From Acidobacteriaceae bacterium (GTDB lineage: Bacteria > Acidobacteriota > Terriglobia > Terriglobales > Acidobacteriaceae), in contig CAHJWN010000039.1 of assembly GCA_903642265.1 (NCBI GenBank), positions 1 through 36,718 of the forward strand: a DNA stretch of 36,718 bases. Direction: 5' to 3'. Under the pieces are notes generated by a model that saw only the letters and a program-made list of their open reading frames with translations, was not told the DNA's origin and did no database searches. This document shows positions 1-8,256 of the stretch, one piece after another (within the stretch, counting starts at the first letter, position 1; each line of letters begins with the position of its first letter). The position numbers were made by a program, and so were the translations under genes.

Positions 1-42
1 AAGTTCAAGGAGCAAAGTTCAAGGAGCAAAGTTCAAGAGGCA
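1..42. repeat. 14-bp tandem repeat, three copies
   Basis: Three head-to-tail copies of a 14-base unit, AAGTTCAAGGAGCA: positions 1-14 and 15-28 are identical, and 29-42 differs in two bases. The array continues off the left edge or begins there, so the true copy number is unknown. It lies just downstream of the lptB stop codon. It looks like a simple intergenic minisatellite, and no function is evident. Confidence 0.85.
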
Positions 43-52
43 AGGCACAGCC

Positions 53-784
53 TCACTCCATCGAGAAACCTTCGCCCAGGTAGATCCGCTTTACCTCCGG
101 GTCGCGCCCCAGGTCGCGTGGCGTGCCCGTTCTGAAGATCCTGCCTTCCGCGATAATGTACGCCCGGTCAGTTACGGATAGCGTCTCGCGAACATTGTGG
201 TCCGTAATCAGCACCCCTATCCCGCTCTTCTTCAATCCGAAGATGATCTCCTGCAAGTCGAGCACTGCAATTGGATCGATCCCCGAAAACGGCTCGTCGA
301 GCAGGATAAACGCCGGCTCGATGCACAGGCATCGAGCAATCTCGACCCGCCGCCGTTCGCCGCCACTCAGCGCATACCCACGGGTCTTACGTACATGGCC
401 CAGGCCTAGCTGCTCGATCAGCCGCTCTGTCCGTATCTTCCTGCTTTCCCAGCTCAGCGGCTGTGCCTCCAGCACTGCAAGGATGTTCTCCTCTGTCGTC
501 AGTTTGCGAAATACCGAGGGCTCCTGCGGCAGGTAGCTTATGCCATGCTTTCTCGCTCGCAGATACATCGGCAGCCTGCTGATGTCCGTCCCATCACAGA
601 CCACTCGTCCCGCGTCAGGCCTTACCAGCCCCACGATCATGTAGAAGCTCGTTGTCTTTCCTGCGCCATTTGGACCCAGCAGGCCAACCACCTCCCCCTG
701 CTGGATCTCCAGGCTGACCCCGCGCACGACCTCGCGTCCACCATAGGATTTGCTGATCTCCTCCGTCGCCAAAGTCCGTATCAC
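53..784 (-). CDS. lptB: LPS export ABC transporter ATP-binding protein LptB
   Basis: Cytoplasmic ATPase that powers lipopolysaccharide extraction from the inner membrane with LptF/LptG. The 243-aa product has the family's usual length. Visible motifs are Walker A (GPNGAGKT, residues 37-44), the Q-loop near 87, the ABC signature LSGGERRR (139-146), Walker B with catalytic Glu (FILLDE, 159-164) and the H-loop His196 in TDHN. The motif [11 protein letters not shown] is characteristic of LptB rather than of other ABC ATPases. The start is GTG at 782-784, overlapping the stop codon of the upstream lptC/lptA-like gene as GTGA, so translation is probably coupled. lptF and lptG are not in the window. 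The identification is firm. Confidence 0.96.
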   Translation of the reverse strand: MIRTLATEEISKSYGGREVVRGVSLEIQQGEVVGLLGPNGAGKTTSFYMIVGLVRPDAGRVVCDGTDISRLPMYLRARKHGISYLPQEPSVFRKLTTEENILAVLEAQPLSWESRKIRTERLIEQLGLGHVRKTRGYALSGGERRRVEIARCLCIEPAFILLDEPFSGIDPIAVLDLQEIIFGLKKSGIGVLITDHNVRETLSVTDRAYIIAEGRIFRTGTPRDLGRDPEVKRIYLGEGFSME

Positions 785-3360
785 TTCTGCTTTACCCTCG
801 TTCCCGATTGCACCTGCGTCTCCGTGCGTACTCGGCGCGTCGGAGACTCACCATTGGCTCCTGAGATCATCACGCTGTCGTCACCCGAATGGAATCGTAA
901 CGCCGCCCCGGTCGTCGTTCCTTGTGTCTGGTCGACCACCTTTGCGGGAGTTGCCACCGTTCCCGTCAGCACAAACATCTGGTCACTCGCAGTGTAGATC
1001 AGTCGCTCGCCGGTGGCTTTGCGTCCCGGCTGCATGATCTCGATCCGCTGCCTCGCCACAATCCTCTCAACGCTGCCCCCAAACAGTCCCGTCAACCCGG
1101 CCGGACGCTTCGTCGCCGCACCTTGTGGTGATTTTTCTTGTGCACCAGAAACCGCGAGAAAAACCGTAGCCTCCTGCGCGCGCATCTCGCCGCTTGCGTC
1201 CATAACCTCCACTCCCCCACTGAACTCTGCCTGGCGTTCCACGTCGGAGTACACCATCAGGCTGCTTGTAATGCGCGCAACTCCTTGGCGCAGCGGCTTC
1301 GTAGCGTCCTTCGCACCATTTACCGTCGCGTCCCTTCCCGAAGCCGCACTTGCGAGTACCGCGTGTACTGTATTCGCCACACCTGCAGTCTCGCTTCGCG
1401 CCGTCAAACGCTTCTGCTCGCGTTCGAACACCAGCACCGGGGCCTCAACCTGCGATCCACCCTGCCCGCCCGTCCCCGCCTGCCACATGCGCGCCGGTCT
1501 CCCTCCACCTGCACTCCCGCCGGAAATCGATCGAAGACCAGCCGTCGTACCAGTCGCTATGCTGCCGTAGAACGTTGCCCGCCCGCTTCCGTGGTTCAAC
1601 TCCGCCCGCGCCGCCAGCACATGCACCGGCTCACCCGCACCCGCCTGTAGATAGCTCACCTTCACCGTTCCATCCGCTGTCGCATCGCCCGAGTCCTGTT
1701 GCATAACAATCCGGCCTGCCGCAACCTCGCTCTCAGCATCGTGCAAGCGGACGTCCCCACTCAGCGTCAGCCTGTCCGTGTCTGCATAGAACGCCACGTT
1801 CGTCGCCGTCGCGTGCTGCACTTCTGCAACCCCACTGGAACTCGCAATCTGCTGCGCCGGGACAGTCCGGTCTACAACAACATTGCCCTGCTGTACCGCC
1901 GTTGCCAGGTCTACTGCGCCCTTACCCTTGGCATTTGCCTGAAATGTCGCATCCAGCGCATCACCCGTGCTCTTCTGGTCAATTCCAGCCGCACTAGTTT
2001 GCTCTACCGCAGTGTGGCCACTACCGTGCACTGTAGAAAGCTCTGCCGCGCCATTCCTCGAAATCAGGTGCGCCACCAGGGTGTCTCCCGTTACCTTCGT
2101 CGAAACCGTCCCGCCCTTTGCATCCGGCGCAACCGAGTTCAATCGAGCCGATCCACTCGCCTTTGCCTCGCGAAGCTGCGGCTTACCTTGCATCCCATCC
2201 GCTGCAAGCGAAAGCTCCAGCGCATCGGCCGCAAGGGTGCGCTCCGAAGGCCCACTCGCACCCACGTTCCGCAGCCGCTCGGAAGTCCGAACGCGGCCCA
2301 GCAATACCGCGTGACGAATATGTCCCTGCCCATCAAACTCGATATCTGCCCTGTCGGAGTCACCACGCGCCTGCCGCAGCGGCTCATCTTCCGCAAAGTG
2401 GACACTCCCTGCCAACACTGCTGTCGTTGGCTTGCTGTTCGTGTCTACTGCCACGTCCGCTCGCTCAGACGTCACGCTTCCCTGGCCCGGCGTCTCGAGC
2501 ACGACCCGCCGCTCGCCCTCGATCCGTTCCATCGTTCCGTCGGGCCGCATATGGATCTTTACCAGCTCCGCCTGCGCCATCTCACCAGCAGAGCTGTAAT
2601 GCGCGCCCTGGAACACCGCGACTTCGTTCTGACGGTCGAGCTCGCCATGCGATGCAGCCATCGCAACCGGCTTATCTCCACCCTTCTGTCTTGCATCCAG
2701 CCCACTTACCGTGATCGCCGATTGCAACACCAGGCGCCCTGTGCCCGAGTCATATTCGGCCCCCATCGCGTGACCGGTAAACCCGCCAAACCCAAACTCG
2801 ATTGCTTCTACAGTTGAAGCGACTCCAAGCTTCTTCATATAAACCAGACCACTGGTCTTTACATGAATTACCTTGCTGCCCTCACCCCCATCCTGGTGCA
2901 CCGCTTGAAATCCCGCCCGCGGCCCACCCAGATGCTTCGCCGCATCGCTCGTACGTTCACCCGCTGCCACCGGTGCCTCAAGGTCAAGATGCACAATCCC
3001 GACAGCCCGGATCAGCTCTGCCTTCGTATCGTACTCAAACTCGTCCCCGGAGATCCGGTCCGCCCGATCGCCAGTATGCCCGTAGAGAATCATGCTGACA
3101 TCATGCAGCGTAAGGGTTCCGTCGGTATGCTGTACCGCCTTCGACGCATGGATCGTGAAGATTGTCTTCTTTCCATCCGACTGCGAATAGGTCCATCCAT
3201 TGAACTCTTTGGTGATCGTCGCACCTAATCGCCCCGGTAGCGCCACCAGTGCCCGATGCACCTTGTACCGCGCATATCCAAGGAACCCTGCAATCACCAG
3301 AACCAACAGGCCCGCGCCAACCAGCAACCCCGTCCGCAAGCGTTCTACCGTGATGCGCAT
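781..3360 (-). CDS. Giant LptC/LptA-like LPS export protein
   Basis: Predicted periplasmic bridge component of LPS transport, anchored by one N-terminal membrane helix (about residues 11-29). The part after the helix (about 55-130) resembles LptC: a GW-Y segment, IHA, and an LTLHDV-x-M-LYG stretch. The rest is a long series of beta-rich segments of the OstA/LptA type. It ends with an LptA-like block ([13 protein letters not shown], and [13 protein letters not shown] near residue 830). At 859 aa it is four to five times longer than E. coli LptC or LptA, and no separate lptA is seen, so it may do both jobs. Start ATG 3358-3360 is preceded by AGAAGG at good spacing. It overlaps lptB by 4 bases. 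The middle, about residues 200-600, is rich in Ala, Gly, Ser and Thr and I recognise no further domain there. Confidence 0.85.
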   Translation of the reverse strand: MRITVERLRTGLLVGAGLLVLVIAGFLGYARYKVHRALVALPGRLGATITKEFNGWTYSQSDGKKTIFTIHASKAVQHTDGTLTLHDVSMILYGHTGDRADRISGDEFEYDTKAELIRAVGIVHLDLEAPVAAGERTSDAAKHLGGPRAGFQAVHQDGGEGSKVIHVKTSGLVYMKKLGVASTVEAIEFGFGGFTGHAMGAEYDSGTGRLVLQSAITVSGLDARQKGGDKPVAMAASHGELDRQNEVAVFQGAHYSSAGEMAQAELVKIHMRPDGTMERIEGERRVVLETPGQGSVTSERADVAVDTNSKPTTAVLAGSVHFAEDEPLRQARGDSDRADIEFDGQGHIRHAVLLGRVRTSERLRNVGASGPSERTLAADALELSLAADGMQGKPQLREAKASGSARLNSVAPDAKGGTVSTKVTGDTLVAHLISRNGAAELSTVHGSGHTAVEQTSAAGIDQKSTGDALDATFQANAKGKGAVDLATAVQQGNVVVDRTVPAQQIASSSGVAEVQHATATNVAFYADTDRLTLSGDVRLHDAESEVAAGRIVMQQDSGDATADGTVKVSYLQAGAGEPVHVLAARAELNHGSGRATFYGSIATGTTAGLRSISGGSAGGGRPARMWQAGTGGQGGSQVEAPVLVFEREQKRLTARSETAGVANTVHAVLASAASGRDATVNGAKDATKPLRQGVARITSSLMVYSDVERQAEFSGGVEVMDASGEMRAQEATVFLAVSGAQEKSPQGAATKRPAGLTGLFGGSVERIVARQRIEIMQPGRKATGERLIYTASDQMFVLTGTVATPAKVVDQTQGTTTGAALRFHSGDDSVMISGANGESPTRRVRTETQVQSGTRVKQK

Positions 3361-3374
3361 CGCTGCCTTCTATC

Positions 3375-3500
3375 TTCTCACCCGGCTTCCGGAACCTCCG
3401 ACTCGGTTGCCGGACTTCCTCACTCGGCCCCCTAAACGATGCATCTGGTCTCCGGAGCAACGCACCCGCTCTGCGGAACAACACACCTGGCCCATCGCCG
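3375..3500. repeat. Degenerate 21-bp tandem repeat, six units
   Basis: Six consecutive 21-base units start at 3375, 3396, 3417, 3438, 3459 and 3480. Column by column, A at unit position 6 and G at position 10 are invariant. C at 3, 5, 7 and 16, G at 11 and A at 19 occur in five of six units. The core reads roughly CACYCGG followed by CCGGA. The last unit is weakest. The array begins 15 bases upstream of the lptC/lptA-like start codon and fills most of the divergent intergenic region. It could be a decayed minisatellite or a set of phased binding sites spaced two helical turns apart. Confidence 0.75.
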
Positions 3501-3529
3501 TCATCCCGAGCGCGGCAAAGAATGACGGC
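3497..3529. repeat. Inverted repeat GCCGTCAT/ATGACGGC
   Basis: A perfect 8-bp inverted repeat (3497-3504 and 3522-3529) separated by 17 bases. Its first arm continues into CCCGAGCG. This has the look of a small dispersed intergenic palindrome rather than a terminator, because no T-run follows on either strand. It lies between the 21-bp array and the start of the 217-aa gene. Confidence 0.5.
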
Positions 3530-3573
3530 ATTGTGACTTGCCGCGAGGCGATACTTTCACTCCCCATCCGCTC

Positions 3574-3579
3574 TAAAAT
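3574..3579 (+). promoter_or_regulatory. Candidate leaderless -10 element TAAAAT
   Basis: TAAAAT ends six bases before the ATG at 3586, and there is no Shine-Dalgarno sequence. Transcription from this -10 would start at or within a base of the A of ATG. I see no convincing -35. Confidence 0.45.
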
Positions 3580-3585
3580 GGATGC

Positions 3586-4239
3586 ATGGCAGATCAGCTT
3601 TACCTCAGTCTTTGGTTTCCCAATTTTCGCCTCATCGCTCTGCCTCAGGCAATCGTCTCCGTTCTGCGTCAGTTCGCGCTCATCAGCGGCGACAAGCGCG
3701 TCGCGGCCGCCTCCACATATCCTCTTGGCTTCACAGAGTCGCCCACCTACCAGCGCATTTACGTCAATGATGACCGCTCCGAAGAGAACGCCGACTCGAC
3801 CATTGAAAATGCCGTAGCCGAAGCAACCGAGCAGATGCACGACGACATGGCCTATGAATTTGAGATGAAGTGGAAGCTCTGGTCACCTTCTATTCAAGAC
3901 ACGCCCGAAGGCATGGACTCTGAAGGCGGTCTCGATACCGTCTGGATACAGACACCCTCGACCGTACGCGTACTTGGCTTTGGCCCGGAGTTTGACGACG
4001 CCAGCTTCGACCAGAACGGTCACATTCGCATCGACTTCGGCCTAGATACACCATGGGTCCTCGAGGATGCTGAACTAGACGATGCCGCTACCTTCCACAT
4101 CCAGAAAAATGTTGAGATGCTTCTTGCCTTCACCTTACTCGTCGAGAAGCACTGCGGCATCTCCAGCCGCCTGCTCTGGACGGAATCTGGCGAACCTCTG
4201 GCCCAGAAGTTGATCGATCGTCTTCAGCGCGTGAACTAG
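3586..4239 (+). CDS. Conserved-looking hypothetical protein, 217 aa
   Basis: I do not recognise this family. The product is acidic and soluble-looking, with no signal peptide or membrane helix. It opens with a hydrophobic stretch (LYLSLWFPNFRLI, about residues 5-17). A highly acidic helical middle follows (about 60-90), then a WIQTPSTVRVLGFGPEFD segment near 130. A further acidic segment, GLDTPWVLEDAELDD (about 156-170), precedes a helical C-terminus with VEKHCGISSRLLW. Codon usage resembles the neighbours and the frame is uninterrupted for 654 bases, supporting a real gene. It has no ribosome binding site but has a TAAAAT hexamer six bases upstream, so it may be translated from a leaderless mRNA. 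It is divergent from the lpt genes and converges on nuoI. Confidence 0.8.
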   Translation: MADQLYLSLWFPNFRLIALPQAIVSVLRQFALISGDKRVAAASTYPLGFTESPTYQRIYVNDDRSEENADSTIENAVAEATEQMHDDMAYEFEMKWKLWSPSIQDTPEGMDSEGGLDTVWIQTPSTVRVLGFGPEFDDASFDQNGHIRIDFGLDTPWVLEDAELDDAATFHIQKNVEMLLAFTLLVEKHCGISSRLLWTESGEPLAQKLIDRLQRVN

Positions 4240-4279
4240 TTTCACTGAATGCCTGGTGCAAGCGGCAAAATGTGCGATT

Positions 4280-4783
4280 CTAGGCGAGCGAAGCTGCCAC
4301 ATCCTTGTTTGAAGTCACCGCATCGGGTAGCGTCTGCACCTGCACCAGCAGGTCTTCTTTCCGCATGACCAGGTTCGTCGCGTTCAAAGACGCCAGCTCG
4401 AATCCGTGCCCATGCGTGATCGCATCTGTCGGACAGGCTTCGACGCAATAGCCGCAAAAGATGCATCGGTTGTAGTCGATGTTGTAGACCTTTGCATAAC
4501 GTTCGGCGCTCGAAATTCGCACCGTTTCCGTATTCTCCGCCGCTTCAATGTAAATGCAGTTCGAAGGACAAGCCGCCGCGCAAAGGAAGCACGCAACGCA
4601 TTTTTCCAGCCCATTCTCGTCGCGCTGCAGCTGGTGCTTGCCACGAAAACGCTCCTGAAACTTCGCCCCGCGCATCGGCCCCTTACCGTCCGGGTAGTTC
4701 TCGACCTCGGTCGGCTGGAACATCTGGCCGAAGGTGATGCTCATTCCCTTGACGATCGCGGCAGCATTTTTGACGATGGACAT
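4280..4783 (-). CDS. nuoI: NADH-quinone oxidoreductase subunit I (orphan)
   Basis: Peripheral-arm subunit of respiratory complex I that carries the N6a and N6b [4Fe-4S] clusters and passes electrons toward quinone. Two ferredoxin motifs are intact: Cys62, 65, 68 and 72 (C-x2-C-x2-C-x3-CP) and Cys107, 110, 113 and 117. The 167-aa length and the N-terminal amphipathic segment (IVKGMSITFGQMF) fit NuoI. No other nuo gene is adjacent, since both neighbours are unrelated. The gene is therefore separate from its usual operon, or is a second copy. There is no Shine-Dalgarno site. TATACT lies six bases before the ATG, suggesting a leaderless transcript. Confidence 0.93.
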   Translation of the reverse strand: MSIVKNAAAIVKGMSITFGQMFQPTEVENYPDGKGPMRGAKFQERFRGKHQLQRDENGLEKCVACFLCAAACPSNCIYIEAAENTETVRISSAERYAKVYNIDYNRCIFCGYCVEACPTDAITHGHGFELASLNATNLVMRKEDLLVQVQTLPDAVTSNKDVAASLA

Positions 4784-4789
4784 TCACAA

Positions 4790-4795
4790 AGTATA
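4790..4795 (-). promoter_or_regulatory. Candidate leaderless -10 element of nuoI (TATACT)
   Basis: On the minus strand TATACT is followed by six bases (TTGTGA) and then the nuoI ATG. It matches five of six bases of the sigma-70 -10 consensus. No Shine-Dalgarno site fits in the space. Confidence 0.5.
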
Positions 4796-4813
4796 AACCG
4801 GCCCAGCGAGCGG

Positions 4814-4819
4814 TAAGCT
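4814..4819 (+). promoter_or_regulatory. Candidate leaderless -10 element TAAGCT
   Basis: TAAGCT ends six bases before the ATG at 4826, mirroring the arrangement of the divergent nuoI start only 43 bases away. It matches the TANNNT pattern but is a weak match to the full consensus. Confidence 0.3.
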
Positions 4820-4825
4820 ATAGCC

Positions 4826-5413
4826 ATGAAAAAGCTTGCCATCTTCCGGCTACGGCACGCAGTTCTGCCTACGGCACTCCTTGTCTCGGCTCTTACCCAC
4901 GCACAACAGCCGGCCAGCCCTACCCCGGCAAGCCAGGACATGGGCGAAATGGCAGGCATGCATGAGAAAGCCCACGTTGCCTCGACCAGCCTCACCGTGA
5001 CTTTCGGCACCAAGACTCTTACTCTTCGTCCCAGAGACCTTGCCGACTACCTCCACCAGAACGTGACCGTCGTCAACGGGCACACCAAGGCCTCCGAGAC
5101 CTACGCTGGCGTCCCCATCTCCGCCATCCTCACCAAGCTCGGCATACCGTTTGAAAAAACGAACGAGCACATTCTCCTAGAGACCTACGTTATTGCCGAG
5201 GGTACCGATGGCTACAAGACCCTGCTCTCCGTCTACGAAACCCTCGCCGCAATCCGCCAGGCCGATGCCATAGTCGCCGATGCCATCATTACCGACGGCG
5301 AATTTGGCCCACTTGGTAAAGACGGTGCCTTCAAGCTCATCATCCCCGGTGACACCCGTCCGCAGCGCTGGGTTCAGAACCTGAAGTCTCTTACCTTCAA
5401 GACTGTCGAATAG
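4826..5413 (+). CDS. Secreted protein with molybdopterin-oxidoreductase-like fold
   Basis: The product has a Sec signal peptide (MKK, basic region, then a hydrophobic stretch to about residue 25, cleavage near THA|QQ). A short Met/His-rich linker follows (DMGEMAGMHEKAH, about residues 37-50). The remaining domain (about 55-195) resembles the substrate/cofactor-binding fold of the sulfite-oxidase/YedY family. It has GV-PI--IL at the place where those enzymes bind molybdopterin, a GYKTLLSVYE segment, and the GDTRPQRWVQNLKSLTF ending typical of that domain. No obvious cofactor Cys is present, so it is probably a stand-alone, cofactor-less relative. The Met/His linker could bind copper or another soft metal, which is inference. 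It is divergent from nuoI. Confidence 0.75.
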   Translation: MKKLAIFRLRHAVLPTALLVSALTHAQQPASPTPASQDMGEMAGMHEKAHVASTSLTVTFGTKTLTLRPRDLADYLHQNVTVVNGHTKASETYAGVPISAILTKLGIPFEKTNEHILLETYVIAEGTDGYKTLLSVYETLAAIRQADAIVADAIITDGEFGPLGKDGAFKLIIPGDTRPQRWVQNLKSLTFKTVE

Positions 5414-5720
5414 CTTCACGTCCCCCCACCTGTCCGACCCGGGCTTTACGTCCTGCTCACTCCAGCTACGCACTTGCACCTTTAGGACGTCAGAGCCTAC
5501 CTTGCACCGCTTACCGACAGAACATCATGTTCTTGACCGCAATCATTCATGCTCGGCTCAGGTCTACTCGCCATCTTTGCGTTTGAAGTGCTTTCCGGTA
5601 GCACTCCGCTCCATGCACCCTCCGCGCGGACAGCACAAGCCTTCAGCACTGTCTATCTCGATTCGCCTCAGCATGGTGGCAGTCGGAGGGGTCTCGTGGT
5701 TTGCAGCCAAAAGACCGTCG
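5414..5720. other. 307-bp convergent intergenic region with a weak inverted repeat
   Basis: I see no supported gene here. One imperfect inverted repeat, GGCTTTACGTCCT (5442-5454) against AGGACGTCAGAGCC (5484-5497), could form a stem of 7 + 4 bp with a 29-base loop. It might help end transcription of the upstream gene, but no T-run follows. An open frame starting at 5549 encodes a short hydrophobic start, but it lacks a ribosome binding site and runs antisense into the 3' end of the UbiD gene. Confidence 0.5.
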
Positions 5721-7340
5721 CTACTCGATCCCTAGTTTCTTCCAGACCGCGTCCACCTTCGCCTTCACAGCTTTGTCCATTTGCAGCATCGGCGGCCACT
5801 CCCGGGTAAAGCCCTCGGCCGCCCACTTCCGCGTCGCATCGATTCCCATTTTGCTGCCAAAATTCGGCAGCCTTGACGCATGATCGAGCGAGTCGACCGG
5901 CCCCAGCGTGAACTGGATGTCCCGCTCCGGGTCGATGTTATTCGCCACGCGCAGCGTCACCTCGGCCACGTCCTGGACATCGCAATCTTCATCAACCACG
6001 ATCACGCACTTCGTAAACATCGCTTGGCCCATCGCCCAGATCCCGCTCATCACCTTACGAGCCTGGCCTGCATAACTTTTACGAATTGAGACGATCATCA
6101 GGTTGTGGAACACACCCTCGGCTGGCAGATTCACATCCACAATCTCCGGCATCGTCAACTGCATCAACGGCAGAAAGATTCGCTCAACCGCCTTGCCCAT
6201 CCACGCATCCTCCATCGGAGGCTTGCCCACCAGCGTTGCCGCCCACACCGCGTCCCTGCGATGCGTGATGCATGTAATGTGAAACACCGGGTACTCATCC
6301 TGCATCGTGTAGAAGCCGGTGTGATCGCCGAAAGGTCCCTCGGTACGAAGCTCGCCGAGCAGCACGTAGCCCTCTAAGATGATCTCCGCATGCGCTGGCA
6401 CTTCAAGATCGACCGTCTCGCATTTCACAAGTTCAACCGGCTTCTGTCTTAGGAATCCAGCAATCAGGTACTCCTCAACCTCTGGCGGCGCAGGCACGAT
6501 CGCAGAGAAGGTCGTTGCCGGGTCCGTCCCAATTGCCACTGCGACCTCCATCCGTTCGCCACGAATCTTCGTCTGCGTTACGGAAGGCACATTGCCCTTC
6601 GAGCTTGCCGCCATCGTGCCGCCCGCCGTCAGCGCCATCAGGTTCACGTGTCCCGCTGCGTCCTGCGTGGTCTCGCGCAGCCGCTCCCGCATGTGCTCTG
6701 CGGCGACCTTCTGCCGCTGCCAATGCATTCCCGTCGTGTGCCCGTCGTAGACCTGCATTCGGTACATGCCGACATTCCGCTTGCCAGACTTCGGATCACG
6801 CGTCACCACGCAAGGCAGCGTTATAAACCGACCACCATCCTGCGGCCACGTCTGCAGCACAGGGAACCTCAGTACATCGATCGTGTCGCCACGATCGGCC
6901 CGCATAATCACCTGCTTGCAAGCCGCATCCCGACTGCTGATCACCTTCGGGAAGAAGCTGCCTACCTCCGCCAGCATCGGTAGCAACTTCAGCTTGTCCA
7001 TCAAGCCAGTCGGCATCACCGGATGAATGAGCACCCGTATTCTGTCCGCGATCTTGTCCAGCGAGTCTGTCTCAAGCGCAAGCTTCATACGCTGCAGGCT
7101 GCCAAACTGATTCATCAGTACACGCGCTCCGGCATATCCCTTCACGTTCTCGAATAGCAGCGCCGGTCCACCAGCCTTCGCCGTTCCCTTACCCAGCTTC
7201 GAGGTTCGATCCGCTATTTCGGCCATCTCGAGAATCGGATCCACCTCGACCGATATCCGCTTCAATTCCCCTGCCTTATCGAGCTTCTTTATCCAGTCAC
7301 GCAGATCGTCGTAAGCCAATGCCATCTCCCGCCGCGACAT
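5721..7340 (-). CDS. UbiD-family (prenylated-FMN) decarboxylase
   Basis: Member of the UbiD/Fdc1 family, which decarboxylates or carboxylates unsaturated and aromatic acids using prenylated FMN made by a UbiX partner. It starts with the family's usual YDDLRDWI---DKAGELKRI. It also has NVGMYRMQVYD followed by TTGMHW (metal/prFMN-binding region), a PFGDHTGFYT motif, and GKPPMEDAWMGKA near the middle, all family hallmarks. At about 540 aa it is slightly longer than E. coli UbiD. Start codons ATG 7340 and ATG 7325 are both possible; neither has a clear ribosome binding site. No ubiX lies in the window, so substrate and pathway (menaquinone/ubiquinone or an aromatic acid) cannot be told from context. 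Confidence 0.88.
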   Translation of the reverse strand: MSRREMALAYDDLRDWIKKLDKAGELKRISVEVDPILEMAEIADRTSKLGKGTAKAGGPALLFENVKGYAGARVLMNQFGSLQRMKLALETDSLDKIADRIRVLIHPVMPTGLMDKLKLLPMLAEVGSFFPKVISSRDAACKQVIMRADRGDTIDVLRFPVLQTWPQDGGRFITLPCVVTRDPKSGKRNVGMYRMQVYDGHTTGMHWQRQKVAAEHMRERLRETTQDAAGHVNLMALTAGGTMAASSKGNVPSVTQTKIRGERMEVAVAIGTDPATTFSAIVPAPPEVEEYLIAGFLRQKPVELVKCETVDLEVPAHAEIILEGYVLLGELRTEGPFGDHTGFYTMQDEYPVFHITCITHRRDAVWAATLVGKPPMEDAWMGKAVERIFLPLMQLTMPEIVDVNLPAEGVFHNLMIVSIRKSYAGQARKVMSGIWAMGQAMFTKCVIVVDEDCDVQDVAEVTLRVANNIDPERDIQFTLGPVDSLDHASRLPNFGSKMGIDATRKWAAEGFTREWPPMLQMDKAVKAKVDAVWKKLGIE

Positions 7341-7530
7341 CGCCGCAGCAGCTTCAATGCTAACCCGTTGCCATGTACCAAACTGCGCCTGCCCCAAATC
7401 GCTCGCCGATACCTTTGCTTCTTCGAACCAAATCAGCGCCGGGAACCATCTCGCCTGGCCAGGTGTCTAAGAATGCAACGGACGCCTTCTCGCAAAGGCG
7501 CACCTGATCCGGTAACAGGAGAGGTGCCTT

Positions 7531-8256
7531 ATGTTTGAAGACAGTCTCATGGAATCACAGAACCGTCTTTCTTCCCGTAACCAGCGCTGGACAACCGCGT
7601 TTTCAATGGCACTGCAGTGTTCTGTCGTGGGGGCCATCTTTGCTTTGCCGCTGCTTCATCCCGACGCGTTGTTGCTTCCGATCGAAGCACCCCGCGTTAC
7701 GCTGCCGCTCAAGTCTGTGCAGCCCCCACGCGTCGAGGCGGTGAGCAATATTTCACCCGCATCCTCGGGACCAGTCGCCGCCCATCCCCTGACCCGCCTC
7801 ACGCTCATAAGGCCGCTTAGTCAGGTCCCCTCGGACGCGGCACCGTCACCTGTCCAGGTCGGCTCTGGAATGGTCGGTCTAAATGGCATCTCGGAGGCAC
7901 TCGCCACGTCCGCGTCGGGCAGTGGACTGCGCGTTAGCGTTGCCTCCGCAAGTCCCGGACTCAAGGGGCCTCTGCATGTATCAACAGGAATTTCGGCCGG
8001 CCTGCTGCTCGCCCCCATCAAGCCTATTTACCCGCGTATCGCAATTAGCGCGCGCGTAGAAGGCGCTGTGAAGGTCGAAGCGATCATCTCCACCTCAGGA
8101 CACATCGAGAGTGCCCACGTAATCAGCGGACCAGAGATGTTGCGCCAGGCGGCAATCGATGCCATTCGCAATGCACGTTACAAGCCGTATGAGCTAAACG
8201 GATCGCTGACCGCAGTGGAGACCACCATCACGGTCAACTTCAAGTTGTCTGACTGA
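7531..8256 (+). CDS. TonB C-terminal domain protein (energy-transducer-like)
   Basis: The product is 241 aa. Residues about 22-45 form a hydrophobic N-terminal anchor. A Pro/Ser-rich middle follows, and a TonB-like C-terminal domain occupies about 150-241: PIYPRIA, GAVKVEAIISTSGHI, DAIRNARYKPYELNG and the final TITVNF-L strand. Such proteins couple the proton-motive force to outer-membrane receptors, or act as periplasmic TonB-domain proteins. No exbB/exbD or receptor gene is adjacent, so its partner is unknown. The start has a good ribosome binding site (AGGAGAGG, about 7517-7524, before ATG 7531). An internal ATG at 7549 is an alternative. The 3' end overlaps the convergent DedA gene by 17 bases. 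Confidence 0.8.
   Translation: MFEDSLMESQNRLSSRNQRWTTAFSMALQCSVVGAIFALPLLHPDALLLPIEAPRVTLPLKSVQPPRVEAVSNISPASSGPVAAHPLTRLTLIRPLSQVPSDAAPSPVQVGSGMVGLNGISEALATSASGSGLRVSVASASPGLKGPLHVSTGISAGLLLAPIKPIYPRIAISARVEGAVKVEAIISTSGHIESAHVISGPEMLRQAAIDAIRNARYKPYELNGSLTAVETTITVNFKLSD

Noticed and set aside
1699..2817. Long plus-strand open frame (372 aa) opposite the lptC/lptA-like gene
   Set aside because: Antisense shadow in GC-rich coding DNA: Arg/Leu/His-rich composition, no domain, while the opposite strand has a clear gene.
3375..3500. CRISPR-like array
   Set aside because: Units are contiguous and degenerate, with no unique spacers between identical repeats, and no cas genes lie nearby.
3370..3840. 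Minus-strand open frame across the 21-bp repeats
   Set aside because: The peptide shows a seven-residue periodicity only because of the DNA repeat, and it overlaps the real 217-aa gene in antisense.
5549..5809. 86-aa frame with a hydrophobic start
   Set aside because: No ribosome binding site, no recognisable feature beyond the start, and its second half is antisense to the UbiD gene.
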